A DNA stretch of 64,000 bases from Ceratopteris richardii (GCA_020310875.1 CM035416.1:73291983-73355982); one strand, 5' to 3'; positions 35,933 to 48,779 are shown, numbered from the stretch's first letter. Notes: generated from the letters alone by a model not told the origin. Translations and numbers: made by a program.

Positions 35933-36468
35933 TGACTATATCGAAAAAAGTTGAATAGCACTACCCTGACAAGTTCTGCTAAACTTGTAGCAGAATTCGA
36001 GATGCTAATACTAGCGAACCGAAACTGGTATATATTTTTGGCACAAAAAGACAAAATTGCCTGCACAAGTGTTACGAGAGTGCATTCGGAGGCCGAAATG
36101 AGCAGAGATTGTGATTTTGGCACCACAGAGTGAAGCTTTTTGAATTGCAAATCAAGCTGGGTATGCTCACCAAATTTTGTGCGATTATGAGATTGTGACC
36201 AGAGGGGTGTCGAGGATGCCCTAGATGAAGCGGTGACTTTCTCTGATACCAATTGTTGGAGTTTTAGGTCTGCAGAAGCATGCAAATACAGAAGGAGGAG
36301 GAAGAAGAAGAAGAAGCTTGGAGCACAATACACAATACTGAATGTATTACCACTAGAATATACAAAGATAAGTGACCTATTAGGGTTATATGTGTATATA
36401 CAAGCCAAGGAAAAAAACCTCCTAAAGAGGGAAAAATTCACACACATCACTACCTAAATATATCAACA

Positions 36469-37319
36469 CCTATGAGCAAGCAACAACTTTCCAATATGGA
36501 TAAGGATATGAACGTTTGGATAAGTCAATGTGGGGATCATGACTATTTCCTTTGAGATAGATGCACAACTATGTCAAAAGATAATAACTAGTGTGAAAAT
36601 ACTAGCTCTAGTATCAAATGACATAGACAAAGATATTTTTTTTATTGCATCTTATCAAAGAAATACTTCAATGAAGGTTCAATCTTCAAAGTAAATCAAG
36701 ACGTGGTAAATATAATTTAATGAGATTTTTTATTGTACTTGATTAGATTGATACAAACAAAAGTCTTATTAGTAAGAATCCCTTAGTAAGAGCTGAAATT
36801 GTCTGCACTAAGGTGAGACTTTCAGATGGTATGGGACATCTAGGTTTACACTATATCTAAAGTGGATTCGGCAGTATGGGACACGGGATTTAAGGAACTC
36901 AAGAATATTCAACAATTTTAAAAGCAAGCTTAAAAGAAAAGAAGAATGAGCTTCGATTGGGTTCATAATTTTGAAATTGAATAAGCATCAAACTCTTATC
37001 GAAGTTTTCAAGGAAAAACGTCTTTAAAGTAGGGAAGAAAGGTATCACAAATATGATAGTTCCAAGCATAAGATACATTCGTTAAATTTTTAGTGATAGT
37101 TAAGGAGTGCATCTAACATGACACCAAGTACCTTGTATTTAAAATAGAAACTTAAATCAAATTAAGAACTAGATAAGAAGGGAATTCATTGAAGAATTAC
37201 AATTTGGCAATAAATATAAGTAAGCTAAACAACAAATTGAAGCATATCCATGGTAAGGTACTTGAGAATGGATAAGATGGATAAAGAAAGTATGGTTAGG
37301 TAAGCATGAAAACTTGCTT
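36469..37319. other. old non-coding sequence flanking the complete Copia A copy
   Basis: AT-rich, no gene. It is one half of the target of the 37320-42473 insertion; the other half continues at 42474-42627. A 15-bp motif near 36835 recurs on the other strand near 6110. Confidence 0.5.
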
Positions 37320-37549
37320 TGTTGGAGTTAGACGTCTACGGAAGCACGCGAACAGCACAAGGAAGAAGAAGAAGCTTGGAGCACAACACACAAGACTGAA
37401 TGTATTACTAGAGAATGTACAAAGATAAGTAGCCCATTAGGGCAATAGGCGTATATACAAGCCGGGGGAAAAAAACCTCCTAAAGAGGGAAAAAAGTGCC
37501 CTGGCAGTCCTAGAGTGTTCACACACATCACTACCTAAATATATCAACA

Positions 37550-37565
37550 AATCCCCCCTGGGAGT
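37550..37565 (-). other. polypurine tract of the complete Copia A copy
   Basis: The minus strand reads CCCAGGGGGGATT directly before the 3' LTR, the expected plus-strand priming site. The same GGGGGGATT or CGGGGGATT stands before the A-lineage 3' LTRs at 59990 and 62752. Confidence 0.88.
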
Positions 37566-40500
37566 GATGCGGTGAACAAGGAGCTGGCACTCATGTATAA
37601 GGAAGTGCCAAGCTATGTGGAAATCACTCCACAAAAGGAAGTAAGCCCAAAGCTTTGCGGAAAGCTTCAAACTTCTCCCTAGGCAGAGCCTTCGTGAAAA
37701 GGTCTGCAATGTTCTCCTGCGTGGGCACATATGCCAAGCTGATCTCCCTAGCAGAGAACCTCTCCTTGACATAGCGATAATGCACCTCAATGTGCTTAGT
37801 GCGAGCATGGAACACAGGGTTCCTCGCAACTGCCAATGCGCTCTGACTGTCAGTGAAGATGGTGGTGGCAGAAGACTGGCCAACACCCAAATCAGCCATA
37901 AGGCGTCTGAGCCACACACACTCAACAGTCGCTGTGAAAGCTGCCCTATACTCAGCCTCACAACTGGAAGTGGCCACAGTAGGCTGCTTCTTGCTCAACC
38001 AAGATATACATGAGCTACCAAGCATGAAGCAAAAACCACTGGTGGACACACGAGTGTCATAGAAACCAGCCCAATCTGAGTCAGAAAAAGCATGCAAATC
38101 TGGCGGTAGTGATCCCCCCTTGGGATAAAACAACCCAAGTAGCCGAGTACCACTCAAGTAGCGAAAGATGCACTTAACCGCTTTCCAATGCGTGACTCCT
38201 GGGCAATGCATAAACCTGCTCATCTGTGAGACAGCAAACTGAATATCTGGTCGAGTAATGCATAAGTAAATCAAGCATCCAACAGCCTGCTGATAGAGAA
38301 CATCATCAAATGCATCTCTAGCATCATGAAGACTCAATCGTAAACCTGTCTCCATAGGAGTGGCAATAGGCTTACAGTCTTCAAGGCCAAAACGCTGCAA
38401 TAATGTGTCAATATATTTCGTTTGACACAAAGCCATTCCACCATCAACGTGCATAAACTGAATGTCCAAATAGTGATGCAAATGCCCCAAATCAGACATC
38501 TCAAATGAGGCATGCAAATCAGCCTTAAAATCAGCAATATGTGTCTCAATAGGACCAGTGAGCAGCATGTCATCAACATAGACAACAATGATCAGAAGCA
38601 CATCATTAGCACGCTTAACATATAAGGTGCTTTTAGTTGGACTGTTCTCAAAACCATGTGCAATCAGATAGGCATGTATCTTCTCATACCAAGCACGTGG
38701 TGCTTGCTTTAAACCATATACCGCCTTCTTTAACCTGCACACCTGGTTTTCATGCCCTTTCTGCACAAAGCCACGGGGCTAAAAAACATACACTTCTTCA
38801 TGCAAGTCACCATTCAGAAATGCTCTTTTAATGTCCAACTGATGTACATTCCAACCATGATGGGCTGCAAGTGCACAAACGCTCCGAACAGTAGTCATAC
38901 GGCATGTAGGTGCAAAGGTCTCATCAAAATCAATGCCTCTTTCCTGTGCATAACCCTTTGCAACAAGCCTAGCCTTATACCTGTCAACTGTACCATCAAG
39001 TTTACGCTTCAGCTTGTATACCCACTTAGTGCCAATGGCCTTCTTGCCAGGAGGCAAGTCACATAAAGACCATGTACCATTCTTCATTATAGCATCATAT
39101 TCACATTGCATAGCAGCCATCCAATTTTCTGAATTTTGTGCTTCATCAAAAGAAACAGGCTCATTCTCATCACAGAGACTAGATGCAACCATAGCATAGC
39201 AATCTGATGCAAAGGAGGCACTATGAGAGCCTGAACGAGTACGATATGACAAAGGTGCATCTAATTTGTTGTCACGCAAAGTCTGCACCAGCCATTTTGG
39301 CATAGTTTTTGCTTGCTCAATATCAGCTCTCTCATCAGCAAGTGCATCATGTAAATCTGCATCAAAAATGGAATGATCTGCATCATCATATGAAACCTGC
39401 AAAGGTTGAGAAGTTGCCTCATTAGGACCAGCACTAGACTGTCCACCTGTAAAAAGAGGCATCAAAGTATCATACATGTCTTTGGAGCTAGCAGATGTCT
39501 CCTTAGTACATGAAAGCAATGGCTGAATAGCATCTTCCACAAAGACAACATCACGGCTAACTAGAATGCGTTTAGTCTGTGGATGATACAGACGATAGCC
39601 TTTACTTTCAGAACTGTACCCAACAAAAATACATTTTACTGCCTTATCATCCAATTTTCTACGATGTTGTTCAGGCACTAATGCATATGCCAAACAACCA
39701 AAAACATGCAGATGAGCAACAGATGGCTTGCGGTCATGCCAAACCTCATATGGAGTGATAGACTGCAACGCTTTAGTGGGACACCTGTTCAGTACATATG
39801 CTGCACACATGACAGCCTCAAGCCAGAAACTATGAGGTAAAGCCTGACTCTTGATCATACACCTCGCCATCTCCATGAGAGACCTGTTCTTCCGTTCAGC
39901 AACTCCATTCTGTTGAGGTGTATACGGCACTGTACACTGGTGTTTTATCCCACGTTCAGCTAGAAATGCATTAAAATCTGAAGACATATATTCCCCCCCT
40001 CAATCAGAACGGAGGGTGCCCATTTTACATGCTGAAAGATTTTCAGCCAAAACCAAAAACTGTTTGAAGCACATGAACACTTCGGACTTTGCTTTGAGTG
40101 GATATACCCATGCATGCCTGGAAAAATCATCAATGAAAGTCACGAAGTAAAGGTAATTTCCAAAAGAGGGTGTCTGCATAGGACCACAGACATCACTATG
40201 TACAAGCTGCAATTTCTGCGTAGCCCGAACTGAACCATCTTTTGGAAAGGAAGAACGCTGCATTTTGCCCAAAATACAGCCTTCACAAACATGTTTTCCA
40301 GGTGCCTCAAGTTTGGGCAAAGAGGACACCATTTCAGATTTCTGCAGGCGTAACAAACTAGCAAAATTCAGATGACCAAAGCGTGCATGCCAAAGCTTTG
40401 CATCTGACATAGCCTGAGAATCATGAACTGCACATGCCGAATCATTCACAGATCTTTCATAGTCTATGAGCTTATACAGCCCACGACATAAAATGCCAGA

Positions 40501-42227
40501 AGCAATAATCACATCGCCATTTGAGAGATCATGGATTGTACACCTGTCATCAACAATTTCACAACCAAGCCAATCTTGGCTAATGCAGAAACTGATAACA
40601 GATTCTTTTTTATCTCTGGCACAAATAAAGCATTTGACAAAGTGAAAGAACTACCATCAGCAGTAGTCAGAATGATCTTACCAACTCCCATAACAGGATA
40701 AGAGGAGTTATTGGCGCATGTGACAGTATTCCCTGTAGGAGCAGGCTCGAGTGAAGAGAAGAAACTGCGCTACGAGGTAATATGTTTGGTCGCCCCACTG
40801 TCAAAGTACCAAACATCTGAGTCTACTGCAGACATGCACTGATCAGGAGAAGATGGGTCAAAACTGCAGACAGTAGTAAACGCCCATTCTTCTTCCTGCA
40901 CAAGATTTGCAGACTCTGTTTTTGGTGTAGAGGCCTCTGCAACAACCATTCCAGCCTCTTTCTTCTTTGCCTCTTTAGCAGCCAGTTTTGGACAGTTCTT
41001 TATGATATGATCATTGCCTTTACAGTACTTACAAAACAATTTCTGCTTTTCTGATTTTTTCTCATCTTTGTCTTGGTTCTTTGAATGTGCAGCATTTGCA
41101 GATTTCTGCTTACTAGTAGAAGAGCTCCATTTTCCTTTGCCCTTCTGACTAGCCAGGAAAGCTTGATCTACAACACGCATAATGGACCTATTCTGCCTGG
41201 ACTGATCTTCCTGCAATAGAACAGAGACTAATTCCTCAAATGACAAGGCATTCGGATTGCCTTTCATCATCAACCGAAGAGTAGAGGCAAAACTCTGATA
41301 TGAATCAGGAAGACCATTCAGAACGGTCTGCACAAGTGAGCTATCTGGTATAACCTCATCAGCAGAAATCAATTGTTCCTTCAGGTCTTTGATCTTTGTA
41401 AGAAAACTGTCCATAGAATCACCTTCATTCATGTGCTCACTCTCCAACTGTTTTCGGAGGTAAGCAACACGAGCCTCATTCCTAGCCTGGTACAAAGTGG
41501 TAAGTGTATCCCAAGCATCCTTTGCTGTTCTGCAAGAGCGAATGTGAGGAATAATGGCACGTTTGACAGACAAAGCTATCAATGCATGTGCCTGGGCATC
41601 TCTGCCATCCCAACAAATCTGCTCTGCAGTAGGTGCAATAGAAACAACAGCACGAACAGGAATCTACGGAATATCATCTTCGACACCATCTTCATCAGCT
41701 CCAACACCTGTATTTGCAGTACCTGTCGTTACAGGTGTAACAGGACGTCTTTCAACACCTTGCACAATGTTCCACAATCCTTTTGCAACCAGTACATGTC
41801 GCATCATATAAGCCCATAATGGGTAGTTGGTACCATCCAACTTATCCTCAACAGCCAACATACGGAATACATCACTGCTTTCAGCCATGGCCGGTGACTA
41901 AAATACCTTGATGCAGAAAATTGACTGTATCTAAAAAAGTTGAACGGAACTGCCCAAACGAGTTCTGCTAGACCTGTAGCAGACTTCGAGACGCTTAAAC
42001 TGGCGAACAGAAACTGGTATATACCTTTGGCACAAAAGGACGAAATAGCCTGCACAAGCGCTGCGATAGTGCGTTCGGAGGCCGAAACGAGCTCAGATCG
42101 CGATTTTGGCATCACACAGCAAAGCTGTTTTGATCTCGGAAACACCCTGAGTATGCTCACCAAATTTCGTGCGAATCTGAGACTGCAAACGGAGGAGTGT
42201 CGACAGCGCCCTAGAAGAAGCGACGAC

Positions 42228-42243
42228 CTGCTCTGATACCAAT
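42228..42243 (-). other. primer-binding site of the complete Copia A copy
   Basis: The minus strand reads TTGGTATCAGAGC beside the 5' LTR. It is complementary to the 3' end of initiator Met-tRNA, the usual primer of plant Copia elements. Confidence 0.9.
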
Positions 42244-42627
42244 TGTTGGAGTTAGACGTCTGCGGAAGCACGCGAACAGCACAAGGAAGAATAAGAAGCT
42301 TGGAGCACAACACACAAGACTGAATGTATTACTAGAGAATGTACAAAGATAAGTAGCCCATTAGGGCAATAGGCGTATATACAAGTCGGGGGAAAAAAAC
42401 CTCCTAAAGAGGGAAAAAAGTGCCCCGGCAGTCTTAGAGTGTTCACACACATCACTACCTAAATATATCAACATGCTTAAGTCATAGGGATGACATATAG
42501 TTATTGATCCCTAGAAAAAGAACAATTAAAGGCTCTGAAAACATCAACATGATGTTAAAGACTTAAGAAAAGATGTAAACCCATGAAGATATGAGTTAAA
42601 GATCTCAAGAACATCCCATGGGCAGAT

Positions 42628-44410
42628 TGTTGGAGGAGATGGTGGATAGTCACAAGAGATGAAGTGGTGTTGCTAGATCATGCTTCACACCTGCTAAGAA
42701 TGATTGATGGAGAGTGTCGTGGGCCTCTTTAGCTAACTAATGATCATAAATAATCATATATGTTGCTTGGAACATGATCCACTAATCAATGGATCAAAAC
42801 AGATAGGTAGGAGTTGATCCAAGATCAAGAAACTTGCTATTTTTGTTCGTACACCTATTCAATGTTTTGAACAGTTCTCTGAGCACAATAAAAATTGGCT
42901 TAATTCCTTTTTGGAAGCTCTAATTAACTTTGTCAGCTATCAATCATGAGTGATTTCATAAAAAATGATGGGTTACACACAGAGAAAGATGTTTAGCAAA
43001 TCATAAGACCATCTCGACAATTTTGGGGTTCAACAGTCAACATACCAGTGAGCAAAGATGAGTTAATATCTCATGATCCAGAAAAGCAATGCTAATGAAA
43101 ATTTGTAGTCATGTACTAGACAGTATGCGGAATCTACCATGCTTTAAATCATGACAAATGATCAACCATGCACTGAGAACAAGCTTTGAGAAGATCACTT
43201 TTTTGATGGAGTTATAACAGAGAAGTGAAATGAGAATGTAATGATCATATATGTATTAAATCATATACAAATACAATGCCATTGGAAATCATACATTGCT
43301 CAATGTGTGAGAGGTGAATGACCTATGAGATAAGTTCTCACTTCACAATGAATCTCCCTCAAAATGATCTCATGGGCTCGAGATGCACATAGGACTTTTT
43401 GATCCTCGTCTTATAGTTGTTCTTGGAGCCAAAGTTTAATTCAAATTCAAAGATCTACCTAAAAGTGAATCCTAAAGTATAGGATAGATTCTCTCATCTC
43501 TCAACAACTAAATGACTCGTGATTTTAGAGCTTCCTAACTCCATGTGGATGTGTACCACCTTTACAAAAGGTAAATACAAGTATGTGGGCTTGGTTTTAA
43601 TTGCACCAACAACTCCCCCTCAAGCCTAACATTCTTGGTCTTCATTCCTCCTTGCTTTCCTACAAACCAATCATCAGTTTGAGCCTGTTCATCTTTGTTC
43701 CATCCAATGACTTTGTGAGTATATCTGCACATTGTAAATGAGGTGATACATAAGATGGTTGAATATCCTTGCTAAGCAATTTCTCCCTTACATAATGATA
43801 GTGCACTTCAATGTGCTTAGTCCTTGCATGATATACAGGATTAGCAGCCAAATGAAGTGAGCTAATGTTGTCTCCAAAGATTATTGGAGTTTAAGAGTGT
43901 ATCTGCAAGTCTGCATATATTTGTTTAAGCCACATAGCTTCTGTGGAAGATAAGTCGATAATTGGTTTCTTCTTAGATGACCATGATATAAGCTTTGAAC
44001 CTACAAAGGATAGGTACCCTAAAGTGCTCCTCTATATTCTGCTTCTGTGGAAGATAAGGCCACAATTGGTTTCTTCTTAGATGACCATGATATAAGCTTT
44101 GAACCTACAAAGGATAGGTACCCTGAAGTGCTCCTCCTATCATCCTTGGAGCCAGCCCAATTTGCATCAGAATACATCTTTATATCTATGTCAGAAGTGA
44201 AGGGATAGAACAACCCTTCATTCATTGTACCCTTTAGATACTTAAGCACCCTTTTTGCAGCTTCCATATGAGGCTTCCTTTGTGCATGCATAAACTGACT
44301 CAATGTACTTACTCCATAGGCAATGTCTACTCTTGTTAGAGTAGCATAATTGAGACTTCCCACAAGTTTTTGATAACATGTAACATCATCAAGTAGCTCT
44401 CTATTCAAGG
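42628..44410 (-). mobile_element. Ty1/Copia relict, lineage B, 3' half
   Basis: Minus-strand fossil. 3' LTR 42628-43611 (984 bp, TGTTGG...CCAACA), polypurine tract complement at about 43612-43622 (ACTCCCCCTC), then the end of RNase H (HARTKHIEVHYHYV near 43790-43830) and the RNase H/reverse-transcriptase junction up to about 44410, where Gypsy sequence takes over. A segment near 43940-44135 is present twice. The rest of pol, gag and the 5' LTR are missing. Broken, with a handful of interruptions in the part that remains. The LTR resembles the partial one at 32415-32714. Confidence 0.83.
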
Positions 44411-46810
44411 CAAAGGATCAAGCACAAGATCTCATCACAGATGTAGAGGAAGCACATAGGTTACTTCATAATCCAAACAATGATTTTTATCACTAAAACA
44501 ATGTAATATATGTACATACATCCGAGTGTTGGAAGGTAAAATTTTTGTGTTGCTTTGTAGTTAGTAGTTAGTTTTGGCACACTTTTACTTCTCTTTCCAT
44601 CTAGTTTCATTCCCCATCATCATCTCAAACTCCAAAAAATACGACTGTCAGGCAGAATGCTAAAATTAGGGTTTTTTAAAATATTTTCAAAATTTTTGGG
44701 GCATTTTTGGCCATTAATTTTGAACTCTTGTGTGCTTGGCATAGGGCAAGGGGAGAAGCGGATAGTACCAAGAACGTAGGCAAATCGAGAACAACTGCTT
44801 CAAAAGTCAAGGAGAATGTCGTAAGTGGAATTTTCATTCTAAATTGGTGATTTCTTTGATTAAATGGACTTTGTGGTAATAGATGGAGTGTTTCACGACT
44901 CCTAGAATTGCAAGGATTCGCTCTAGCATAATATGTGACAAGTGGTTGACGAGAGAGAGAGACAAAGCAAGAGGGTATAGGGATCTAGCCCAAATGAATT
45001 GTGTGATTTGATTACACATCGCTAAAAGAGTCACAATTGAACATATTAAAACGATTCCTAGTGACAAACTTGGAAAAGATAAGAAACCCTAAAGGAAGCT
45101 CACAAAGAACTAAGTGATTGGCCTAATTAGAAGGGCGAGTGATACGGATTAACGAACCTTAGATCTGGGAAATACTTAGGGAAAAGTGATAAGTGGAGTG
45201 TTCAATCTTCTGAGGCTAGCGTGAGAACTACAACATGATCGTGGGCTCAAAAGTTAGGCAGTTATCCATATGAAGTTAGCTCAGACAGGAGCGACTCAGA
45301 TATGTCTTTCAACATAGGGAAACCAGGGGTTTCATTTAGAGTAGCCCACCTAGCAAAGACAGAGGGACCATACAAGACTTAGTTGGAGTACATCCGCACG
45401 AATAGATTGGGTGCTCGGGTACATGAAGATGGCCTTTGTAGGTCAATAATCCAATTACATAACCCCGATCAACCTATGGGATTAGAACATCCAGCAATGA
45501 AGTTTGAAAATGAGGCTTATATAGACAAGGAAGGCACCATGTATATAGTCACGGCTAAGCCCGACTCAACGAACGAACTCAGTGAGGTGATAGAAATTGA
45601 AGACTTAGGAACGGAAGGACAAGGGAAATAGGGTGAGGAACCTAGTATGCCTAGAGGCAAATCAGCACTAATGAGAGTGTTAACTCCTAAGTGCATGCCC
45701 CAAGACAATAGGAGCACAGAGCTATTTTGGAATAAAGAAACCGATGAAGCTTTTTGGAGATATAGGCCAGAGCGCCCTACTGCTGTAGGAGCAACCATAA
45801 TTTATGAGCTAAAGGACCCAAAGGTCCCAGGGAAAATAGTGTACTTATATGAAACTTCAAAAAGGGTGTATAAGGTCACAGAACATGGATGCCATGTCTA
45901 TACGTGGGGAGGAGAATTAGTTTTTCCACTAATGAGGTCACGTGTATCCAAGGAAAATTTGGGTATTGGCACATCTCAAGGACATAGAAGAGAAGAACAA
46001 GGAAGGACCACAGAATAGTTTCAGCAACTACATCGGGAGAGAAAGAGCCACTACAGAAGGCAGGAGAGCTGAAAGAGAACAAACTAGGGATCATAGAGCT
46101 CACAGGGGTGGGGACGACTTTCCCCTACCTAGACCTAGAGAGGCCTATTCAACTAGTGAAGGCTATGAAGAATTGCTTTGATGGATCTGGAGATCCCTAT
46201 GAGCACATAGCTGAATTCAAACAGGTGTTAGAGGCTAAACAAGTCAAAGACATGTTCACACAATTTAATGCCTTTGGAATCACTCTAAAGGGTGACATGT
46301 TGGATTGGTTTCGACCATTGCACCAACACCAATTTAGAGACATCCACCACATGATGGAGTCCTTCATTACGGATTTTTCCAAGAGTGGAATCAGACACAA
46401 CACGTATTTGTTAATACACACATTCAAACAAACACCTCAAGAGACAGTGAGGATGGCAGGTCGAAGATTCAGATGTTACATAGAGAGATGCCCCCCATTG
46501 GAAGTACCCACTAAAGCCAAACTCATAGCTTTGTTCATTGACCTTCTATTGAGTGCTAAGCTTAGATTGTATGTATTCCTGAAGGAACCAAGGACCTTGG
46601 ACCAATGCTTACGCATCTGTGTAGACATAGAAGATAATTTAAGAGAAGAGCTAGAACTTCCCAAGGCACATAAAGATTTGGATAGTTTAGCAAAGACCTC
46701 ATCCAAACATTCCAATTTAATAGAGGACTTAGCAGAATAAGTGGCCAAATGATTGGGAGTCTCTAACAAACCTGGCATCAAATTAGCCCCCCCTCGAAGG
46801 TGTTACAACA
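44411..46810 (+). mobile_element. Ty3/Gypsy relict, leader and gag
   Basis: Plus-strand Gypsy fossil of the same family as 27813-31398. Pieces of LTR and leader (about 44411-45300) share words with 27905-28700, for example GATGTAGAGGAAGCA and TGTTGGAAGGTA. Gag spans about 45380-46740. It has an upstream region of unknown function with KDPKVPGKIVYLYE and HVYTWGGELVFP motifs (about 45800-45930), then a capsid domain starting FDGSGDPYEHIAEFK near 46175 and ending with a CVDIEDNL motif near 46620. No protease, RT or integrase follows. Broken, with only a few interruptions in gag, making it the best-preserved Gypsy copy here. Confidence 0.8.
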
Positions 46811-47174
46811 AAGTGTTTATGTGCTCAAAAAACAGTTTTTGGTTATGATATGTCAGCATGTAAATTAGACACCATCCATTCTCATCCAGGAGGAGAAATA
46901 CATTTCTTTTGATTTCAATGCAATTCTGGCTGAACATGGGATAAAACATCAATGTATAGTGTCATATACACCTTGACAAAATGGAGTTGCTGAAAGAAAG
47001 AATAGGTCTCTCGTGGAGATGGCAAGGTCTATGGTCAAAAGTCAGGCTTTACTACATAGATTCTAGATTGAGAGTATTATGTGTGCAACATATGTACTTG
47101 ATAGGTGTCCCACCAAAGCACTATGATCTATCACTTCATATGAAGCTTGGCATGGTCACAAGTCACCTATTGCT
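46811..47174 (+). mobile_element. small Copia A integrase fragment
   Basis: About 360 bp of plus-strand lineage A pol, from within the integrase core (a GIKHQC-type motif near 46935) to the VLDRCPTKA-type motif near 47095. It has no LTRs. Broken. It is wedged between the Gypsy gag and the Copia D LTR. Confidence 0.8.
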
Positions 47175-47575
47175 TGTTGACAACATTGTTTTTATGTAAA
47201 AGTTAACGTATAAGTTCTAAAAGATGTAAATACCTTTGGGAGCTCTTCAACTACTTCAAAAAGGCTCACATAAATGATTAAGATGGTTAAAATACCATGT
47301 TAGGTCTAGAAAATGGCGATTCAAATTAGTGACAAGGGAGATGCAGTGGTGTCCTATTGGAAGGTAGATATGGCTAGTTCTCAAAGTCTAGTCATATTTG
47401 GCTCATTTGAGCATTTAACTCATGTAGTACCTCTAACCAAGTTTCTACCATGAGTTTAGATGTATGAGGAAGGTTTTGGGTTAGTTTTCCGTGCTATAAT
47501 AAGAGGGGAGAATTTGTGATCTTGTTTGAAGTCCAAGGGATTCATATGTCTATCTCTCTGCTGTTGTAATTTTGT
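47175..47575 (+). mobile_element. Copia D LTR fragment
   Basis: Starts TGTTGACAACATTG and follows the 3' LTR of the Copia D relict (61634 onward) for about 400 bp with many scattered differences. Similarity stops near 47570. No primer site or coding sequence is attached, so this is a solo or truncated LTR. Confidence 0.75.
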
Positions 47576-48779
47576 AGATACTTGGAGAGCTCTTGTTGTC
47601 CTCATGATGTGCTTGTGTGCTTGTTCCTTTCTTGCCTCATGCTTGTGACACATTAGCTTGTTGATTAACTACTTGATTATGCATGTGTCTAAGCTTGTGT
47701 GTGTGTGTCATTACTGATGCTTTCATCTTAATTCTACGCATAGTTTTGTTGATAATCTTGTGCTAACAAAGCACCATTGCATGTGATGAATGCTTCCATG
47801 CAAAATTTGGTTCTTGTGAGATTCTCCTTGGTTAAAAAAAATATGAGTTGTGATGCTTCAACATCAACAAATTTTGGCACCATTCCTAGGGAGCATCCTC
47901 TTGTCACTTGCGTGATGGTTTATGACATGAAAGTGACGTGTATGCTAGCTTTTCATGACAATTTTTTAGTTCATTTCATTATATTGTTGTGAGTATTTGT
48001 GGCTTGCAAAATTTACAAAACTTGTAGAGACTAACCATTTTTGGTGCGATTAAAATCCCCTTTTTGGTGATTAATCTACCATGTGTGGTGATTCTTCAAG
48101 TCATGGATAAAATAGGATTAATTTTTCACAAACTTGTAATTAACTTGTTGATTTTGTTTTTAATCTTGTTGATTAGCTCTCTAATTATATCTAATTAAGT
48201 TTTGCTTTAGGGTTCTTCTGCAAGTTTCAATAGAGTCTTTGGCTCATCATCTCCATCAATAAGGTTGCAATCGCAAACCTCCTGCTCATCCTCTTCCTTG
48301 GTTTGGAGATCTTGAAGCCATTAAGCTAAAAACTCTTCGAGTTTCAAAAGCTTGGCTAGCGATATTATTCAATTTACAATCACATTTTGTGATTGATTGT
48401 GTGTTAGTCTTTCTCCTCTATCTTGGTGAGGTTTCAACAACTCTCATAGCTCAATTGAGAACTCTAGATTATTTCTAACTAACCTAGTAAGATGTAGAAT
48501 CAATAGCTCTACACTTATTCTAAATGCAAGAAGGAGGGTTAGAGAAGCTACAACCAATGAATTTTCAAGGACATAAGTGATGATGATCCAAGGGAAAGTC
48601 CTCTTTGGTCTGTATGCATGGGAAAGATTGAACCTACGCATGTTGCCTCCTAGCTTTCCATATGGAGGGATGAAGGAGCCTCACATGGTTTTCCTGGCTC
48701 CTATAGTGATTGCTGGAGATAAGAGCGATGTGTAGAGAGGCAAATAGTTGAAGCACTCGAAGGTAAAGAATGGAAACTT
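47576..48779. other. intergenic DNA, nothing recognised
   Basis: AT-rich with short open frames only and a small TG microsatellite near 47695-47710. Some of it could be an unrecognised LTR part. No gene is supported. Confidence 0.45.

Larger units (their letters stand above)
32715..36468 (-). mobile_element. Ty1/Copia relict, lineage A, interrupted by a solo LTR
   Basis: Minus-strand fossil of lineage A. 5' LTR 36254-36468 (215 bp), Met-tRNA primer site complement at about 36240-36253, a leader split by a 1.1-kb solo LTR (34834-35932), gag about 34800-34350, protease-like DSGATKH-type segment near 34190, and integrase about 33850-33030. Recognisable sequence ends near 32715, before the reverse transcriptase, so the 3' half is missing. 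Broken, with roughly ten interruptions. Divergence from the complete A copy is intermediate: older than 37320-42473, but closer to it than the 23525 relict. Confidence 0.85.
37320..42473 (-). mobile_element. structurally complete Ty1/Copia element, lineage A
   Basis: Minus-strand Copia element with both ends: 3' LTR 37320-37549 and 5' LTR 42244-42473, each 230 bp with TGTTG...CAACA termini. It is flanked by TGCTT on both sides (37315-37319 and 42474-42478). The LTRs differ at 5 of 230 positions (about 2.2%), which suggests an insertion roughly one to a few million years old, depending on the plant's substitution rate. Inside, in coding order: Met-tRNA primer site complement about 42228-42243, gag about 41888-40930 with UBN2-type region and zinc knuckle near 41000, protease about 40830-40620, integrase about 40500-39650, reverse transcriptase about 39160-38330, RNase H about 38100-37650, polypurine tract about 37550-37565. 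It looks whole in layout; the coding region carries about five interruptions. Confidence 0.95.

Noticed and set aside
35740-36450. A 236-codon minus-strand frame with repeated SKLIWSK-like blocks
   Set aside because: It runs across the end of a solo LTR and a Copia leader and LTR. The repeats are translations of the TTTGAC tandem array. Not a gene.
42228-42243. tRNA gene at the Met-tRNA-like motif
   Set aside because: Only the primer-complementary stretch is present; there is no cloverleaf. The same holds for the other primer sites in the window.
31399-44410. Copia B pieces at 31399-32714 and 42628-44410 as two ends of one element split by insertions
   Set aside because: Both are minus-strand, but the 5' LTR piece lies left of the 3' LTR piece, the reverse of what one split element would give.
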